Source: Chelativorans sp. ZYF759
GTDB taxonomy: Bacteria; Pseudomonadota; Alphaproteobacteria; Rhizobiales; Rhizobiaceae
Length of the DNA stretch: 64,000 nt
Reading direction: 5' to 3'
Assembly: GCF_012911015.1 (NCBI RefSeq)
Contig: NZ_WVVV01000012.1
Coordinates: 51,710 to 115,709, forward strand
Part shown: one piece after another, positions 28,003 to 39,468 of the stretch
How the letters are laid out: every line of letters starts with the position of its first letter
Position numbering within the stretch: position 1 is the stretch's first letter
Translations under genes and position numbers: made by a program
Notes under the pieces: generated by a model
Told to the model about the DNA's origin: nothing
Database searches by the model: none
What the model saw: only the letters and a program-made list of their open reading frames with translations

Positions 28003-28845
28003 TCAGTAGAAGCCGATCGGAAAGTGGCGCAGGTAGAGTTCCGCGAAACGACCGCTGACGCTGATCTCGCGCAGCGCATAGTCGAAGGCCCTGGCCAGCG
28101 GCTCGTCTTCGCGGCGGGTGGCGATGGCCAGTCCCAGGCCCAGAAACTCCGCCGACAGATACGGGCCGCCTGCGAAGCGGCAGCAATTCTCGGCCGCCGC
28201 ATCCGCCAGCCAGAAGGAGAGCCGCATCCCGTCGCCGAAGACCGCGTCGATGCGGCCCTCGCGCAGGTCGCGCATCATCCAGCTCTGGCGCGAATAGGTG
28301 ACGGGGCGAGCCGCCCCGAAATAGTCCCTTAGCATCGCCTCATGCGCTGATCCCTCCAGGACCCCGACCCGTCTGTCGGCGACCGACTGGTGCAGGGGCT
28401 CCGTCAGAGGGGAGCCACGCTGCACGATGAAGCGGGCGGGAAACCGGAGATAGGACCGCGTGAAGGCGAGCCGGTCGCGCGTTTCGGCCGTGACGGCAAG
28501 GCCGGCGATCACCGCCTCGCCCCGGCGCGCGCCCAGCGCCTCCTCCAGTTCATCCCACGGAATCACCTGGATCTGGCAGATGTCGGAAATATCGAGTTCC
28601 GCGCAGATCAGCCGTACCAGTTCGACATGGAAGCCGGCCGGCCGCCCCGCCTCGTCAAGGTAGTTGAAGGGAGGGAAATCGTTGGTGGTGAGAAAACGCA
28701 CCCGCTCGAGCGCGGAAATGTCGGGCGCAGGCAACCGCTCCCGCTCGTCCCAATATTGAGGGATGGTCGGTCCCTCCTGCGCGATCGTCGGTAGAACCGA
28801 GGCCAGGCAAAGCAGAACGGCGACGATGACAGACTTGATCGGCAA
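28003..28845 (-). CDS. Periplasmic solute-binding protein, family 3 (amino-acid type)
   Basis: About 280 residues with an N-terminal signal sequence (VIVAVLLCLASVLPTIAQ) and the SBP_bac_3 fold: VRFLTTNDFPPFNYLDEAGRPAGFHVELVR opening, then VIAGLAVTAETRDRLAFTRSYL. Relatives bind amino acids or act as sensory domains. No permease or ATPase gene is adjacent, so it is an orphan. The start is unclear because no ATG is available: TTG 28845 with AGGTAG upstream was chosen; GTG 28863 or TTG 28908 are alternatives. Confidence 0.78.
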   Translation of the reverse strand: MPIKSVIVAVLLCLASVLPTIAQEGPTIPQYWDERERLPAPDISALERVRFLTTNDFPPFNYLDEAGRPAGFHVELVRLICAELDISDICQIQVIPWDELEEALGARRGEAVIAGLAVTAETRDRLAFTRSYLRFPARFIVQRGSPLTEPLHQSVADRRVGVLEGSAHEAMLRDYFGAARPVTYSRQSWMMRDLREGRIDAVFGDGMRLSFWLADAAAENCCRFAGGPYLSAEFLGLGLAIATRREDEPLARAFDYALREISVSGRFAELYLRHFPIGFY

Positions 28846-29015
28846 TATCGCTACCTGAGACACGGACAAAATCCGGTCCCAGTCAGCAGGGCAGGGGCGC
28901 TCTGTCAACGCCGAAAATGCACGCGAGATGGCGCGGCAGTTGCGATTTCTGGTTGACGAACGGACCCTACTGATCTTGCATGCCGCTGGGGAAACAGGGG
29001 ACGGGCGGACAGGCG

Positions 29016-30971
29016 ATGTCTGAGTTTTACGCCGACTCAGCGACGGCGTCTCTCATTCGATCGGTTGCCAGCGGAGACCAGCCGGGAACGGTCCGACGGG
29101 CTCCACATCTGCGTCTGCTGCCGCCGCCCGTGTCGAAAGCGGAGGTGCCCGATGCCTGGTGGCCGATCCTGCTTCGGCTGGGTCTCGCGCAACAGGCCAT
29201 CGGCGTCCTCTTGAGACGCGCCGATGCCAACGGCACCTCGTTCCAGATCGAACTGTTCTCCAGCGGGGTCGTGGATGAGGCGTGCCTCTGCCGCGAGATC
29301 GCGCGCGAACTGGAACTGCCGGTAGTGGAGCAACTCGCGGCGTCTCAGCTCCTCATGCGCCGCAGCGAGCGCGAAATGGCTCTCAGGGAGCATCGCGGCG
29401 TCGCGATGGCCCTTGCCCGGGACAAGGGGGAGCATATGCGCCTGCTTCTGTCGCCCTCCCGGGTCGAACTGACCGAATTGCATCGCGTGGTCCAGTCCCG
29501 ACCGGGGCTGGGCGATCGCCTGGGGATCGTGGTGCCGACCGTATTGCGCAAAGCCCTGCTGGCGGCCGCCAGCGAGGATATCTCGGAGCATGCCCGTACC
29601 GCGCTGTATATCGAACAGCCCGAACACTCCGCGCGTCAGGTATTTGCGGGCGGGCAGGGCGTGGTTGGCGGCGCCATCGCGACAAGTCTCATATTCGCCT
29701 TCTGGCTCGACGCCTCCAGCGCATGGCTGGCGGTCCATGTGCTCTTCTCGCTGGCCTTCCTGGCTTGCGTGATGCTGCGTCTCGCCGCCGCCATGACCGC
29801 GACGCCCCCCCAACTGCGCCCGCTGGAGCCGGCGCCGGCTGAGGAACTGCCCGTCTATTCCGTACTGGTCGCGCTCTACCGCGAAGCGGAAATCGTCCCG
29901 CAAGTGCTGGCGGCGCTCTCGCGGCTTCGCTGGCCGCGCAGCAAGCTCGAGATCAAGCTGATCTGCGAGGAGGATGATGCACCGACCCTCGAAGCCCTGA
30001 CGGCATTTCGCCTCAACCCATGCATCGAGATCATCCGCGTGCCGAAGGGCCAGCCGCGCACGAAGCCCAAGGCGCTGTCCTATGCACTGCCGCTTTGTTC
30101 GGGCGAGTTCGTCACGCTTTACGATGCCGAGGATCAGCCACATCCGGACCAGCTCCACGAAGCCTGGCAGCGGTTCCGTGCCTCGGATGACGCGCTCGGC
30201 TGTCTTCAGGCGCCGCTAGTCGTCGTGCCCACCCAGAAGAAGCTGCTGCCCATCCTCTTTGCGTTCGAATATGCCGGGCTTTTTCGCGGTCTGCTGCCCT
30301 GGCTGGCGCGGCATCAGCTTATTCTGCCGCTGGGTGGGACATCCAATCACTTCCGCCGGGCGGCGCTCGAAGCGGTCGGCGCCTGGGACCCGTTCAATGT
30401 GACCGAGGATGCCGATCTGGGGCTGCGCCTTGCGCGTTTCGGTTATCGCTCCGAGACGATCACCCGCCCCACGCTGGAGGATGCGCCGGAAGCCTTGTTC
30501 AACTGGGGCCGGCAACGCACCCGCTGGTTCAAGGGCTGGATGCAGACCTGGCTCGTCCACATGCGCGACCCGCGCCGTCTCATCCGCGAGACGGGCGTCG
30601 CGCGCTTCGCCGTGTCGCAGGTCATGCTGATCGGCCTCGTCGTGTCGTCGCTCGCCTACGTCATCTTCGCGCTGACGCTGGTGTGGATCGCCCTGCTGGT
30701 GGCTGCGACCGGAACGCTGGGCGGCTACCACGCGGCTCTCCTGGCAGTGGATGCAGTCAATGTCTTCGTCGGCTTCACGGCCTATCTGTTGCTGGGCCGC
30801 CGCGTCCTGCACCCTGGCGAGCGGACCGCGTTCTGGAAGGTCGTCTTGTGGACGCCGGCCTACTGGCTGGCGATGTCGATCGCCGCGTGGCGCGCGTTAT
30901 GGGAATTATATCGCCGGCCGCATCACTGGGAAAAGACCCACCACCCGCTCAGGAAGCATCCGCGCCGCTGA
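29016..30971 (+). CDS. Membrane glycosyltransferase (GT2, processive type) with N-terminal GspE/MshE-N-like domain
   Basis: About 651 residues. The N-terminal 190 residues are soluble and resemble the GspE/MshE N-terminal fold ([20 protein letters not shown], then [26 protein letters not shown]). Two membrane helices follow near residues 215-260, then a GT-A domain with [16 protein letters not shown], the metal-binding DAED, the acceptor-site TEDAD and the [10 protein letters not shown] motif of processive beta-glycosyltransferases, then three to four more membrane helices. Product unknown. ATG 29016 was preferred to ATG 28980 because of the weak GGACAGG before it. The last 23 bases overlap the convergent ppk2. 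Confidence 0.82.
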   Translation: MSEFYADSATASLIRSVASGDQPGTVRRAPHLRLLPPPVSKAEVPDAWWPILLRLGLAQQAIGVLLRRADANGTSFQIELFSSGVVDEACLCREIARELELPVVEQLAASQLLMRRSEREMALREHRGVAMALARDKGEHMRLLLSPSRVELTELHRVVQSRPGLGDRLGIVVPTVLRKALLAAASEDISEHARTALYIEQPEHSARQVFAGGQGVVGGAIATSLIFAFWLDASSAWLAVHVLFSLAFLACVMLRLAAAMTATPPQLRPLEPAPAEELPVYSVLVALYREAEIVPQVLAALSRLRWPRSKLEIKLICEEDDAPTLEALTAFRLNPCIEIIRVPKGQPRTKPKALSYALPLCSGEFVTLYDAEDQPHPDQLHEAWQRFRASDDALGCLQAPLVVVPTQKKLLPILFAFEYAGLFRGLLPWLARHQLILPLGGTSNHFRRAALEAVGAWDPFNVTEDADLGLRLARFGYRSETITRPTLEDAPEALFNWGRQRTRWFKGWMQTWLVHMRDPRRLIRETGVARFAVSQVMLIGLVVSSLAYVIFALTLVWIALLVAATGTLGGYHAALLAVDAVNVFVGFTAYLLLGRRVLHPGERTAFWKVVLWTPAYWLAMSIAAWRALWELYRRPHHWEKTHHPLRKHPRR

Positions 30972-31842
30972 CCAGGCCGGGATCGTTTGCGACGATCTCC
31001 GGGTCCTGGTCGCCGATCACCTGCATGTCGCGGCCCTCATAGGGGATGGAGAGCAGGACGTGGCGGATCGCCGCCAGCCGCGCACGCCGCTTGTCGTTGG
31101 CGCGGATCACCGTCCACGGCGCGTGGTCGGTATGCGTGTGGCGGAACATGGTTTCGCGGGCGCGCGTGTAATCCTCCCAGCGCGTCAGGCCGGCCACGTC
31201 GATCGGCGAGAACTTCCAGGTCTTCAGCGGATCATGGCGGCGTTCGTGAAAGCGCTTCAGTTGCGTTTCCTGGCCGATATTGAGCCAGAACTTGAAGAAG
31301 CGGATGCCCTCGTCGGTGATCGAGCGCTCGAAACCCGGCACCTCTGTCAGGAACTTCGCGTGTTCCTCGGGCGTGCAGAAGCCCATGACCGGCTCGACGC
31401 CGGCGCGGTTGTACCAGGAGCGGTCGAAGGTCACGAACTCGCCGGCGGTGGGGAAATGCGCCACGTGACGCTGGAAGTACCACTGGCCACGCTCGGTCTC
31501 CGTCGGCTTGGTCAGCGCCACGTTGCGGGCAGAGCGCGGGTTCATGTACTGGCGCAGCACGAAAATGGTGCCGCCTTTTCCTGCCGCGTCCCGCCCTTCG
31601 AAGATGGCCAGCACGCGCTCGCCCGTCTCCTGGAGCCAGTATTGCAGCTTCACGAGTTCGATCTGCAGCGCTTTCAGCGACGCTTCGTACGCGCCGCGCT
31701 TCATGCGTTCGGCATGGGGATATCCGCCCGCCGACAGATGCCGTTTCTCGACCCAGCCAGGCAATTTCGGATCGTCGATGTCGAAGCTGCGCATCTTGCC
31801 GTCGACCTCTATCTCGATCGCACCCGCCGGAACGTCTCTCAT
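30949..31842 (-). CDS. ppk2: Polyphosphate kinase 2 (PPK2)
   Basis: A 297-residue single-domain PPK2, which transfers phosphate between polyphosphate and nucleoside mono- or diphosphates. The P-loop is [10 protein letters not shown] at residues 82-91, Walker B is [17 protein letters not shown], and the lid region includes [13 protein letters not shown]. Start ATG 31842 with AGGGA upstream. It sits between the glycosyltransferase and the phoR/phoU locus, consistent with phosphate homeostasis. Confidence 0.92.
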   Translation of the reverse strand: MRDVPAGAIEIEVDGKMRSFDIDDPKLPGWVEKRHLSAGGYPHAERMKRGAYEASLKALQIELVKLQYWLQETGERVLAIFEGRDAAGKGGTIFVLRQYMNPRSARNVALTKPTETERGQWYFQRHVAHFPTAGEFVTFDRSWYNRAGVEPVMGFCTPEEHAKFLTEVPGFERSITDEGIRFFKFWLNIGQETQLKRFHERRHDPLKTWKFSPIDVAGLTRWEDYTRARETMFRHTHTDHAPWTVIRANDKRRARLAAIRHVLLSIPYEGRDMQVIGDQDPEIVANDPGLVSGADAS

Positions 31843-32048
31843 GTCTTGATCCCTGCGCCGTTTCTTCAGTTCGGAGCGCCACATTGCGCCGGGCGGGAGC
31901 GCTTGCATAGAGGAGGAAAACACGACGCGCACGGCGCGGCCAGCCTTGTCCGGTGAGGCTTTCATGCTATTGGGGGCAGGCTGGACCGTCCACCCACACG
32001 CCCGGACGGTTCGGCACCATGGCTTTGGCCGACGGGGCATCGACACCC

Positions 32049-33338
32049 ATGAGCGAAACCAGACGGGCAGGGCTTGCGCGAGCCCGGCTTCACAATGCGA
32101 GATGGACGCTGGCCGCCGCCGCCCTGGCGCTGCTCGTGGTCGCCGCCTGGCCTGAGGCGGGCTGGTGGCTGCCGGTGCTGGCCTTCATCGGCGTGGTCGC
32201 CGTGGCGCTCGTCGCGCCGCGCGGGTCGCCCGCGACCTTGCCGTCCCAGTCACCGCCCGCACTTGTCAGGGCGCGCGCCGACCTGGAAAGGCTGACGGCG
32301 ATCGACCTGGCGGCCGCGGTGCCCGACGCACTCGTGATCTTCGACCGTTCCGGCGCGGTCCTTCATGCCAACGAAGCCGCGCAGGCGGCCTTCGGCGAAC
32401 TCCCCGAGGGCCTGCTCCTGCAGATGCGTTTTCGTGTCCCCGAGATGCAGGATCTGGTCGCGCGCGTCCTGTCCGGCGAAGCGGCGCCCGCCATCATCGA
32501 ATATGCCGAGCGCGTACCTGTCGAACGGGCTTTTCGCGTGGCGGCAATGCCTCTCGGTCGAGGCGCCGGAGTGTTTGCCATGGTCTTCAGGGATCAGAGC
32601 GAATCGCGCCGCATCGACCGCATGCGCGCCGATTTCATCGCCAATGCCAGCCACGAACTGCGCACCCCGCTGGCCTCCATCTCGGGCTTCATCGAAACGC
32701 TGCGCGGTCCGGCGCGCGATGACGAGAAGGCGCGCGAGAATTTCCTCCAGATCATGCAGAACCAGACCGAGCGCATGGCACGGCTCATCGATGATCTGCT
32801 TTCCCTCTCGCGGCTCGAGATGCGGACTTATGTGCGGCCGACCACGCCGGTCGATCTCCGCGCCGTGCTCCGGCAGGTGATCGAGACGATGGGCCACATG
32901 GCAAGAGAATCCGGCGTCGAGGTCAAGGCCAAGCTCGGCGATGCGCCGGTCACCGTTCCCGGCAGCCGGGACGAACTCTACCAGGTCTTTCAGAACCTGC
33001 TGGAGAATGCCTGCAAATACGGGGCCTCCGGCGGCCGCGTCGAGATCGAGATCGACGACCGCAGCGCGACGGACGATCGGGAAGTGAACGTCTCCATTCG
33101 CGATTTCGGGCCGGGGATCGCCGAGGAACACATCCCGCGCATCACCGAACGCTTCTATCGAGTCGATGTCGAGACCAGCCGTTCCCAGAAGGGGACCGGG
33201 CTGGGCCTGGCCATCGTCAAGCACATCCTCACGCGCCACGACGCCAGATTGACCATCCGTTCGCGGCCGGGCGAGGGGGCCGTCTTCACCGTGCATCTGC
33301 ATTCCACAGTCGGCAGGCCGGCCGGAGCCCAGCAATGA
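32049..33338 (+). CDS. phoR: Phosphate regulon sensor histidine kinase PhoR-like
   Basis: About 429 residues. Two N-terminal membrane helices ([36 protein letters not shown]), a PAS domain ([22 protein letters not shown]), a HisKA domain with phospho-acceptor H202 in [12 protein letters not shown], and an ATPase domain with N box [11 protein letters not shown]1 DFGPGI and G2 GTGLGLAIV. This short PAS form and the link to phoU fit PhoR, which phosphorylates PhoB under phosphate limitation. The start is uncertain (ATG 32019 also possible); neither has a good ribosome-binding site. The stop overlaps the next gene by four bases. Confidence 0.85.
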   Translation: MSETRRAGLARARLHNARWTLAAAALALLVVAAWPEAGWWLPVLAFIGVVAVALVAPRGSPATLPSQSPPALVRARADLERLTAIDLAAAVPDALVIFDRSGAVLHANEAAQAAFGELPEGLLLQMRFRVPEMQDLVARVLSGEAAPAIIEYAERVPVERAFRVAAMPLGRGAGVFAMVFRDQSESRRIDRMRADFIANASHELRTPLASISGFIETLRGPARDDEKARENFLQIMQNQTERMARLIDDLLSLSRLEMRTYVRPTTPVDLRAVLRQVIETMGHMARESGVEVKAKLGDAPVTVPGSRDELYQVFQNLLENACKYGASGGRVEIEIDDRSATDDREVNVSIRDFGPGIAEEHIPRITERFYRVDVETSRSQKGTGLGLAIVKHILTRHDARLTIRSRPGEGAVFTVHLHSTVGRPAGAQQ

Positions 33339-34363
33339 AGCGTGCCGCCATTTTCTTCGCCGCGTATTTCGTGGCCATTGCATTGCCGATCGGCATCCTC
33401 GCCTTCCTCGCGGCAACTGGCCCCGCGCCCTACATCCTGGCCGGCGGCGGCCCGGGCGACGAGTGGCTGCAGCAGCGCGCCTTCGACGACGGCTCGCAGG
33501 TCGAGCTCCGCGCCTATGGCTCGCCGGAAGAGGCGACGGAGGCTGCGCGGGAACTGTTCGAGGCCCGCCCGACCAACTTCGTCAACCGCACTTTCGAGGT
33601 CGCCCGTTATCGCCGTTCCGACACCGAACGGCACGGGCTGATCCTGCCGGTCGAGCAGTATGTGATCGAGATCGAGGCGCCCACGGCGCCGCTGGTCGAG
33701 CAACGTTTTGCCGCACTCGATTTCGTCGCGGAAAATCCCGAGCCGAACTTTCTCTGGATCGCCCTGACGGAACGGGCCGGACTGTCGCTGGCCGCAGTGG
33801 GCGCCTATGTCCTGCTGCTCATCCTGTTTCTGGCGCGCGGGGGCGCCTGGGCGGGAAGGCTGCCGCCCCCGGAGACGATCGCGCCGGCCGATGCCGAAAC
33901 GCTTCGACAAAGGTTGCTGGCGATCAGCACCCTCAACCAGCCCTTCCATCTGGTGGAGGAGCGGCCCGGCCAGCTGGTCGCCCAGTGGCGCCTGGCCGAT
34001 CCCGACTGGATGAGCGTCATGGCGACGAGCGGCATCAGGCGGGCCCATCGCTTCTATCTGGACATCGACGAGGGCACCCGCACGGTGCGCGTGCTCGAAA
34101 AGACCTACAAGATCGGTTGGGGCGGCGGCATTCGCAGCGTCAGCGGTCGGGTTGTCTTCTTCCAGGGCATCACCTTCAAGTCGCTCGACGGCGGGGCGCA
34201 GCTCGGCGTCAGCGCCGATCCAGACGGCGCGCCCACGGTGAATGAAGGCTACGCCTATCGTTTCGACGCCTCCGAGATCCGCAAGCCATTGTCGGAAGTG
34301 GTCACCGGCAGCGGATGGACGTGGCAGCCGGTCATGACGCTGTTCAGGCCCATCGGCGGTTAG
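33335..34363 (+). CDS. Hypothetical membrane protein between phoR and phoU
   Basis: Not recognised. 342 residues; an N-terminal membrane helix (IFFAAYFVAIALPIGILAFLA), a domain of about 110 residues rich in charged residues, a second membrane helix near residues 150-172 (LSLAAVGAYVLLLILFLARG), then a beta-rich C-terminal domain of about 150 residues. ATG overlaps the phoR stop (ATGA), so it is translated with phoR. It occupies the position where pstSCAB usually stands in rhizobial pho loci. A link to phosphate sensing is by position only. Confidence 0.6.
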   Translation: MKRAAIFFAAYFVAIALPIGILAFLAATGPAPYILAGGGPGDEWLQQRAFDDGSQVELRAYGSPEEATEAARELFEARPTNFVNRTFEVARYRRSDTERHGLILPVEQYVIEIEAPTAPLVEQRFAALDFVAENPEPNFLWIALTERAGLSLAAVGAYVLLLILFLARGGAWAGRLPPPETIAPADAETLRQRLLAISTLNQPFHLVEERPGQLVAQWRLADPDWMSVMATSGIRRAHRFYLDIDEGTRTVRVLEKTYKIGWGGGIRSVSGRVVFFQGITFKSLDGGAQLGVSADPDGAPTVNEGYAYRFDASEIRKPLSEVVTGSGWTWQPVMTLFRPIGG

Positions 34364-34371
34364 CGTGCCGG

Positions 34372-34389
34372 CTTTCTTTTTCCTGTCAT
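34372..34389 (+). promoter_or_regulatory. PHO box upstream of phoU
   Basis: CTTTCTT-TTTC-CTGTCAT: one perfect and one 5-of-7 match to the CTGTCAT half-site, 11 bases apart, as in the PhoB consensus. A -10-like TAGATT (34400-34405) begins 11 bases after the box, the expected spacing, and the phoU ATG follows at 34447. Predicted activation by phosphorylated PhoB. Confidence 0.7.
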
Positions 34390-34446
34390 GTGCGTAGCCT
34401 AGATTCGGGCGCAAGAATCCATCCGCGCCGGCAGACAGGAGGACAC

Positions 34447-35178
34447 ATGCCGTCCCAGCATATCGTTCGTGCATTCGACGAGGAACTCGCGCTCCTGGCC
34501 AATCGCATCGCCGCGATGGGCGGTCACGCGGAACGAATGGTCGACGAATCCGTCACCGCGCTGATTGCAGGCGATGCCGCGCTCGGCGCGAAGGTGATCG
34601 CAGACGATGCCGTTCTCGACGAACTCCAGCGGGAGGTCGATGACCGCGTCATCGTGATGATCGCCAGGCGCCAGCCGATGGCGGAGGACCTGCGGGAGAT
34701 CATCGGCACGATCCGCATCGCCGCGGAACTGGAGCGCGTGGGCGACCTCGGCAAGAGCAATGCCAAGCGCGTGGCGGCCATCGCCGAAGCCCGCCAGCCG
34801 CGCGCGCTCTTCCGCGGCCTCGAGGCGCTTTCGACCCTTGCCCTGACGCAGCTCAAGGACGTCCTTGATGTCTACGCCTCGCGCCGCGTCGATTCGATCG
34901 CCATGATCCGCGACCGCGACGAGGAGATCGACGCCGTCTACACGTCGCTCTTCCGCGAGTTGCTCACCTACATGATGGAGGATCCGCGCAACATCTCGGC
35001 CTGCACGCATCTTCTCTTCTGCGCCAAGAACATCGAGCGTATCGGCGACCATGCCACCAACATCGCCGAGACGGTGTTCCATATCGCGACCGGATCGCAA
35101 CTCCCGCCCGAACGGCCCAAGGTCGACCACAGCCACAAGGTGGTGGTCACCAGCGAGGGCGCCGAGATCGTCGACTGA
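34447..35178 (+). CDS. phoU: Phosphate signalling protein PhoU
   Basis: A 243-residue all-helical protein with two PhoU repeats: RIAAMGGHAERMVDESVTAL and the later LLFCAKNIERIGDHATNIAE, containing the conserved E/D-rich metal-binding motif. PhoU modulates PhoR and the Pst transporter. AGGAGGA is five bases before the ATG. The usual partners pstSCAB upstream and phoB downstream are absent here; a spacer and groEL follow. Confidence 0.93.
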   Translation: MPSQHIVRAFDEELALLANRIAAMGGHAERMVDESVTALIAGDAALGAKVIADDAVLDELQREVDDRVIVMIARRQPMAEDLREIIGTIRIAAELERVGDLGKSNAKRVAAIAEARQPRALFRGLEALSTLALTQLKDVLDVYASRRVDSIAMIRDRDEEIDAVYTSLFRELLTYMMEDPRNISACTHLLFCAKNIERIGDHATNIAETVFHIATGSQLPPERPKVDHSHKVVVTSEGAEIVD

Positions 35179-35246
35179 GGCGGTGCAACGAATCAAGAGG
35201 ACGATGGCATGGCCACCGCCCTCGATCGTTTTGACAAAAGCCCGGA

Positions 35247-36884
<1,638 letters not shown>

Positions 36885-36922
36885 TCATAGGCAGCAATTC
36901 TGACTGGGCAGGGGGAAGGCGC

Positions 36923-37237
36923 TTACGCGGCCTTCTGCATCGCGGCTTCGGCCTGGATCACCCCCATCACGTCGGACTCCTTCATGATCAGGAGGTCCTC
37001 GCCATTGAGCCTGATCTCGGTGCCGGACCACTTGCCGAACAGGATGCGGTCGCCGACCTCGACGTCGAGCGGGGCCAGCTTGCCGGACTCGTCGCGCGCG
37101 CCCGGGCCGACGGCGATCACCTCGCCTTCCTGCGGCTTCTCCTTGGCGGTGTCGGGGATGATGATGCCACCGGCCGTCTTTTCTTCGGCCTCGACGCGGC
37201 GGACCAGGACTCGGTCATGGAGGGGACGGAACGTCAT
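36923..37237 (-). CDS. groES: Co-chaperonin GroES
   Basis: A 104-residue co-chaperonin ([20 protein letters not shown], mobile loop [32 protein letters not shown]). GAGGAGAACAAAG upstream is a strong ribosome-binding site. It caps GroEL in the cytoplasm. First gene of the operon, with a CIRCE operator 144 bases upstream. Confidence 0.97.
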   Translation of the reverse strand: MTFRPLHDRVLVRRVEAEEKTAGGIIIPDTAKEKPQEGEVIAVGPGARDESGKLAPLDVEVGDRILFGKWSGTEIRLNGEDLLIMKESDVMGVIQAEAAMQKAA

Positions 37238-37380
37238 CTTTGTTCTCCTCAAAGGACAAACAGGTTTTCGAGAGGTTCCTCCGCAGGCCCGAAGGGCGTG
37301 CGGGGCACGGCCCGCAAGCGGCGCCGCGGCGATGATCTGGGTGCGCCAGAATCGCCGTTCAAGAGGACCCGTGAAAAATT

Positions 37381-37407
37381 TTGGCACTCACCGGATAGGA
37401 GTGCCAG
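37381..37407 (-). promoter_or_regulatory. CIRCE element of the groESL operon
   Basis: TTGGCACTC-N9-GAGTGCCAG, an inverted repeat with eight of nine bases per arm matching the CIRCE consensus TTAGCACTC-N9-GAGTGCTAA. It is the HrcA repressor binding site; hrcA itself is not in the window. Confidence 0.93.
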
Positions 37408-37571
37408 CGTCCCCCCCGCGGCGGCGGTTCCGGCCACGCCCGCTCTTTTCAACCCGCCTGTGACGTGGTACCTGCCAGCGCCAATCTTCATACGGGACCC
37501 GCATGCGAGTCGCCGCCGGCCACAGGCCTCGCGGGCGCATTGCGCTTACCGCCAACCAGGGCTGGCGCTCC

Positions 37572-39074
37572 ATGGCGAAAATCATCGAAACCGCGACCGG
37601 TGCGATGGCACTGACCTTCGACGACGTGCTCTTGCAGCCCGCACATTCCGTTGTCATGCCTGGCCAGACGGACGTGCGCACGCGCATTGCCCGCGACATC
37701 GACCTCAACATCCCGATCCTCTCGGCGGCGATGGACACCGTCACCGACGCAAGGCTCGCCATCGCCATGGCGCAGGCCGGCGGCATCGGCGTCGTCCACC
37801 GCAATTTCACGCCGGCCGAGCAGGCCGAGGAGGTCCGCCAGGTCAAGAAATTCGAAAGCGGCATGGTGGTCAATCCCGTCACCATCGGCCCGGATGCGAC
37901 GCTGGGCGATGCCCAGGCGCTGATGCGCGCGCATGGAATCTCGGGCATCCCGGTCGTCGAGAATGGCGGCACGGGCGGCCACCATACCGGCAGGCTGGTC
38001 GGCATCCTGACCAACCGCGACGTGCGTTTCGCCTCCGATCCGGCCCAGAAGGTCAGCGAGCTGATGACCGGCGGCAGCCTCATCACCGTGACCGAGAATG
38101 TCGACCAGGTCGAAGCCAAGCGGCTCCTCCACCAGCACCGCATCGAGAAGCTGCTGGTGGTCGATCCCGAAGGCCGCTGCGTCGGCCTCATCACCGTCAA
38201 GGATATCGAGAAGTCGCAGCTCAATCCCCATGCCACCAAGGACGACCAGGGCCGCCTGCGGGTCGCCGCCGCCACCAGCGTGGGCGATGACGGCTTCGAG
38301 CGCGCCGAGCGCCTGATCGACGCCGGGGTGGACCTGCTGGTGATCGACACCGCGCACGGCCACTCCCAGCGCGTGCTCGATGCCGTGGAGCGCGCCAAGA
38401 AGCTCTCCAACTCGGTGCGCATCATTGCCGGCAACGTGGCGACGGCCGACGGCACCAAGGCGCTGATCGATGCCGGCGCGGACGCCGTCAAGATCGGCAT
38501 CGGGCCAGGCTCGATCTGCACCACCCGCATCGTGGCCGGCGTCGGCGTGCCGCAACTCTCGGCCATTCTCGGCGCCGCCGAAGAAGCGCAGAAGGCCGGC
38601 ATCGGCGTGATTGCCGATGGCGGCATCAAGTTTTCCGGCGATCTCGCCAAGGCGCTGGCCGCAGGCGCAGTGGCGGCCATGGTCGGCTCGCTTCTGGCCG
38701 GCACGGATGAGAGCCCGGGCGAGGTCTATCTGCACCAGGGCCGCTCCTACAAGGCCTATCGCGGCATGGGATCGGTGGGTGCGATGGCACGCGGCTCTGC
38801 CGACCGCTACTTCCAGGCCGAGGTGCGCGACACGCTGAAGCTGGTGCCCGAGGGTATCGAGGGGCAGGTGCCCTACAAGGGACCGGTTTCCGGCGTGCTG
38901 CACCAGCTCGTCGGCGGGCTCAAGGCGGCCATGGGTTATGTCGGCGCGGCTGATCTCGCCGAGCTCCGCGAAAAGGCAACCTTCGTCCGCATCTCCAATG
39001 CGGGTCTACGCGAGAGCCACACCCACGATGTGACGATCACCCGCGAAAGCCCGAATTATCCGGGAATGATGTAG
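37572..39074 (+). CDS. guaB: Inosine-5'-monophosphate dehydrogenase
   Basis: A 500-residue enzyme oxidising IMP to XMP, the committed step of GMP synthesis. N-terminal [10 protein letters not shown], two CBS domains (about residues 95-220), the active-site loop [15 protein letters not shown] with the catalytic cysteine and the flap region [10 protein letters not shown]. The start was set at [10 protein letters not shown] as in relatives; there is no clear ribosome-binding site and the frame is open from 37503. guaA lies 8.4 kb downstream on the same strand. Confidence 0.95.
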   Translation: MAKIIETATGAMALTFDDVLLQPAHSVVMPGQTDVRTRIARDIDLNIPILSAAMDTVTDARLAIAMAQAGGIGVVHRNFTPAEQAEEVRQVKKFESGMVVNPVTIGPDATLGDAQALMRAHGISGIPVVENGGTGGHHTGRLVGILTNRDVRFASDPAQKVSELMTGGSLITVTENVDQVEAKRLLHQHRIEKLLVVDPEGRCVGLITVKDIEKSQLNPHATKDDQGRLRVAAATSVGDDGFERAERLIDAGVDLLVIDTAHGHSQRVLDAVERAKKLSNSVRIIAGNVATADGTKALIDAGADAVKIGIGPGSICTTRIVAGVGVPQLSAILGAAEEAQKAGIGVIADGGIKFSGDLAKALAAGAVAAMVGSLLAGTDESPGEVYLHQGRSYKAYRGMGSVGAMARGSADRYFQAEVRDTLKLVPEGIEGQVPYKGPVSGVLHQLVGGLKAAMGYVGAADLAELREKATFVRISNAGLRESHTHDVTITRESPNYPGMM

Positions 39075-39091
39075 GCCTGTGGAAAGGCGCG

Positions 39092-39167
39092 TGGATGCCG
39101 GGACGGGATTCGAACCCGCGCTCAGGAGTAATCGCCCCCCTGGCCCTTACCACTAGGCGACCCGGCA
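39092..39167 (-). tRNA. tRNA-like gene with abnormal anticodon loop, isotype undetermined (possible pseudo-tRNA)
   Basis: On the minus strand it folds as a cloverleaf: acceptor TGCCGGG/CCCGGCA (7 perfect pairs), D arm GCCT-AGTGGTAA-GGGC, T arm GCGGG-TTCGAAT-CCCGT, discriminator T and an encoded CCA (39092-39094). The anticodon stem AGGGG/CTCCT encloses GGCGATTA, eight bases, with no U33. A seven-base loop would break two stem pairs. U1-A72 and the D-arm sequence recall tRNA-Gln. No convincing promoter is seen upstream. It may be a degenerate tRNA or an unusual tRNA-like RNA. Confidence 0.6.
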
Positions 39168-39376
39168 GCACTGTCGCGACAGCCGTGTTCCGCTTCATTT
39201 CTTGAGAATGATGACGGAGCGACATGGCGCAGTAATTGGCATGCTGCCACACATTTGATCATTCCGTTAGTGGCGGAGAGGTCTTGCCGCGCCGCGAGAC
39301 CGCTTATCAACACGAGTTTACCGTCACTTTCGCCTGGCCATTGCCTTGGCCTGTCTCGCCGACGCGCGCTCCCACC

Positions 39377-39390
39377 TTGATCTCGATCAA
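39377..39390 (+). promoter_or_regulatory. FNR/FixK-type box of the cytochrome-c peroxidase promoter
   Basis: TTGAT-CTCG-ATCAA, a perfect match to the FNR/FixK consensus. A -10-like TATGCT at 39413-39418 lies exactly where it should if the box is centred at -41.5, predicting a start near 39425, 44 bases before the ATG. This is a class II activation layout. Confidence 0.8.
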
Positions 39391-39468
39391 ATGCCGGGCG
39401 CGGTCGGCATTCTATGCTGCGCTGCAAAATCGCTGGGCGGGCCAGCGCTTCGACCGAGGAGAAAGACG

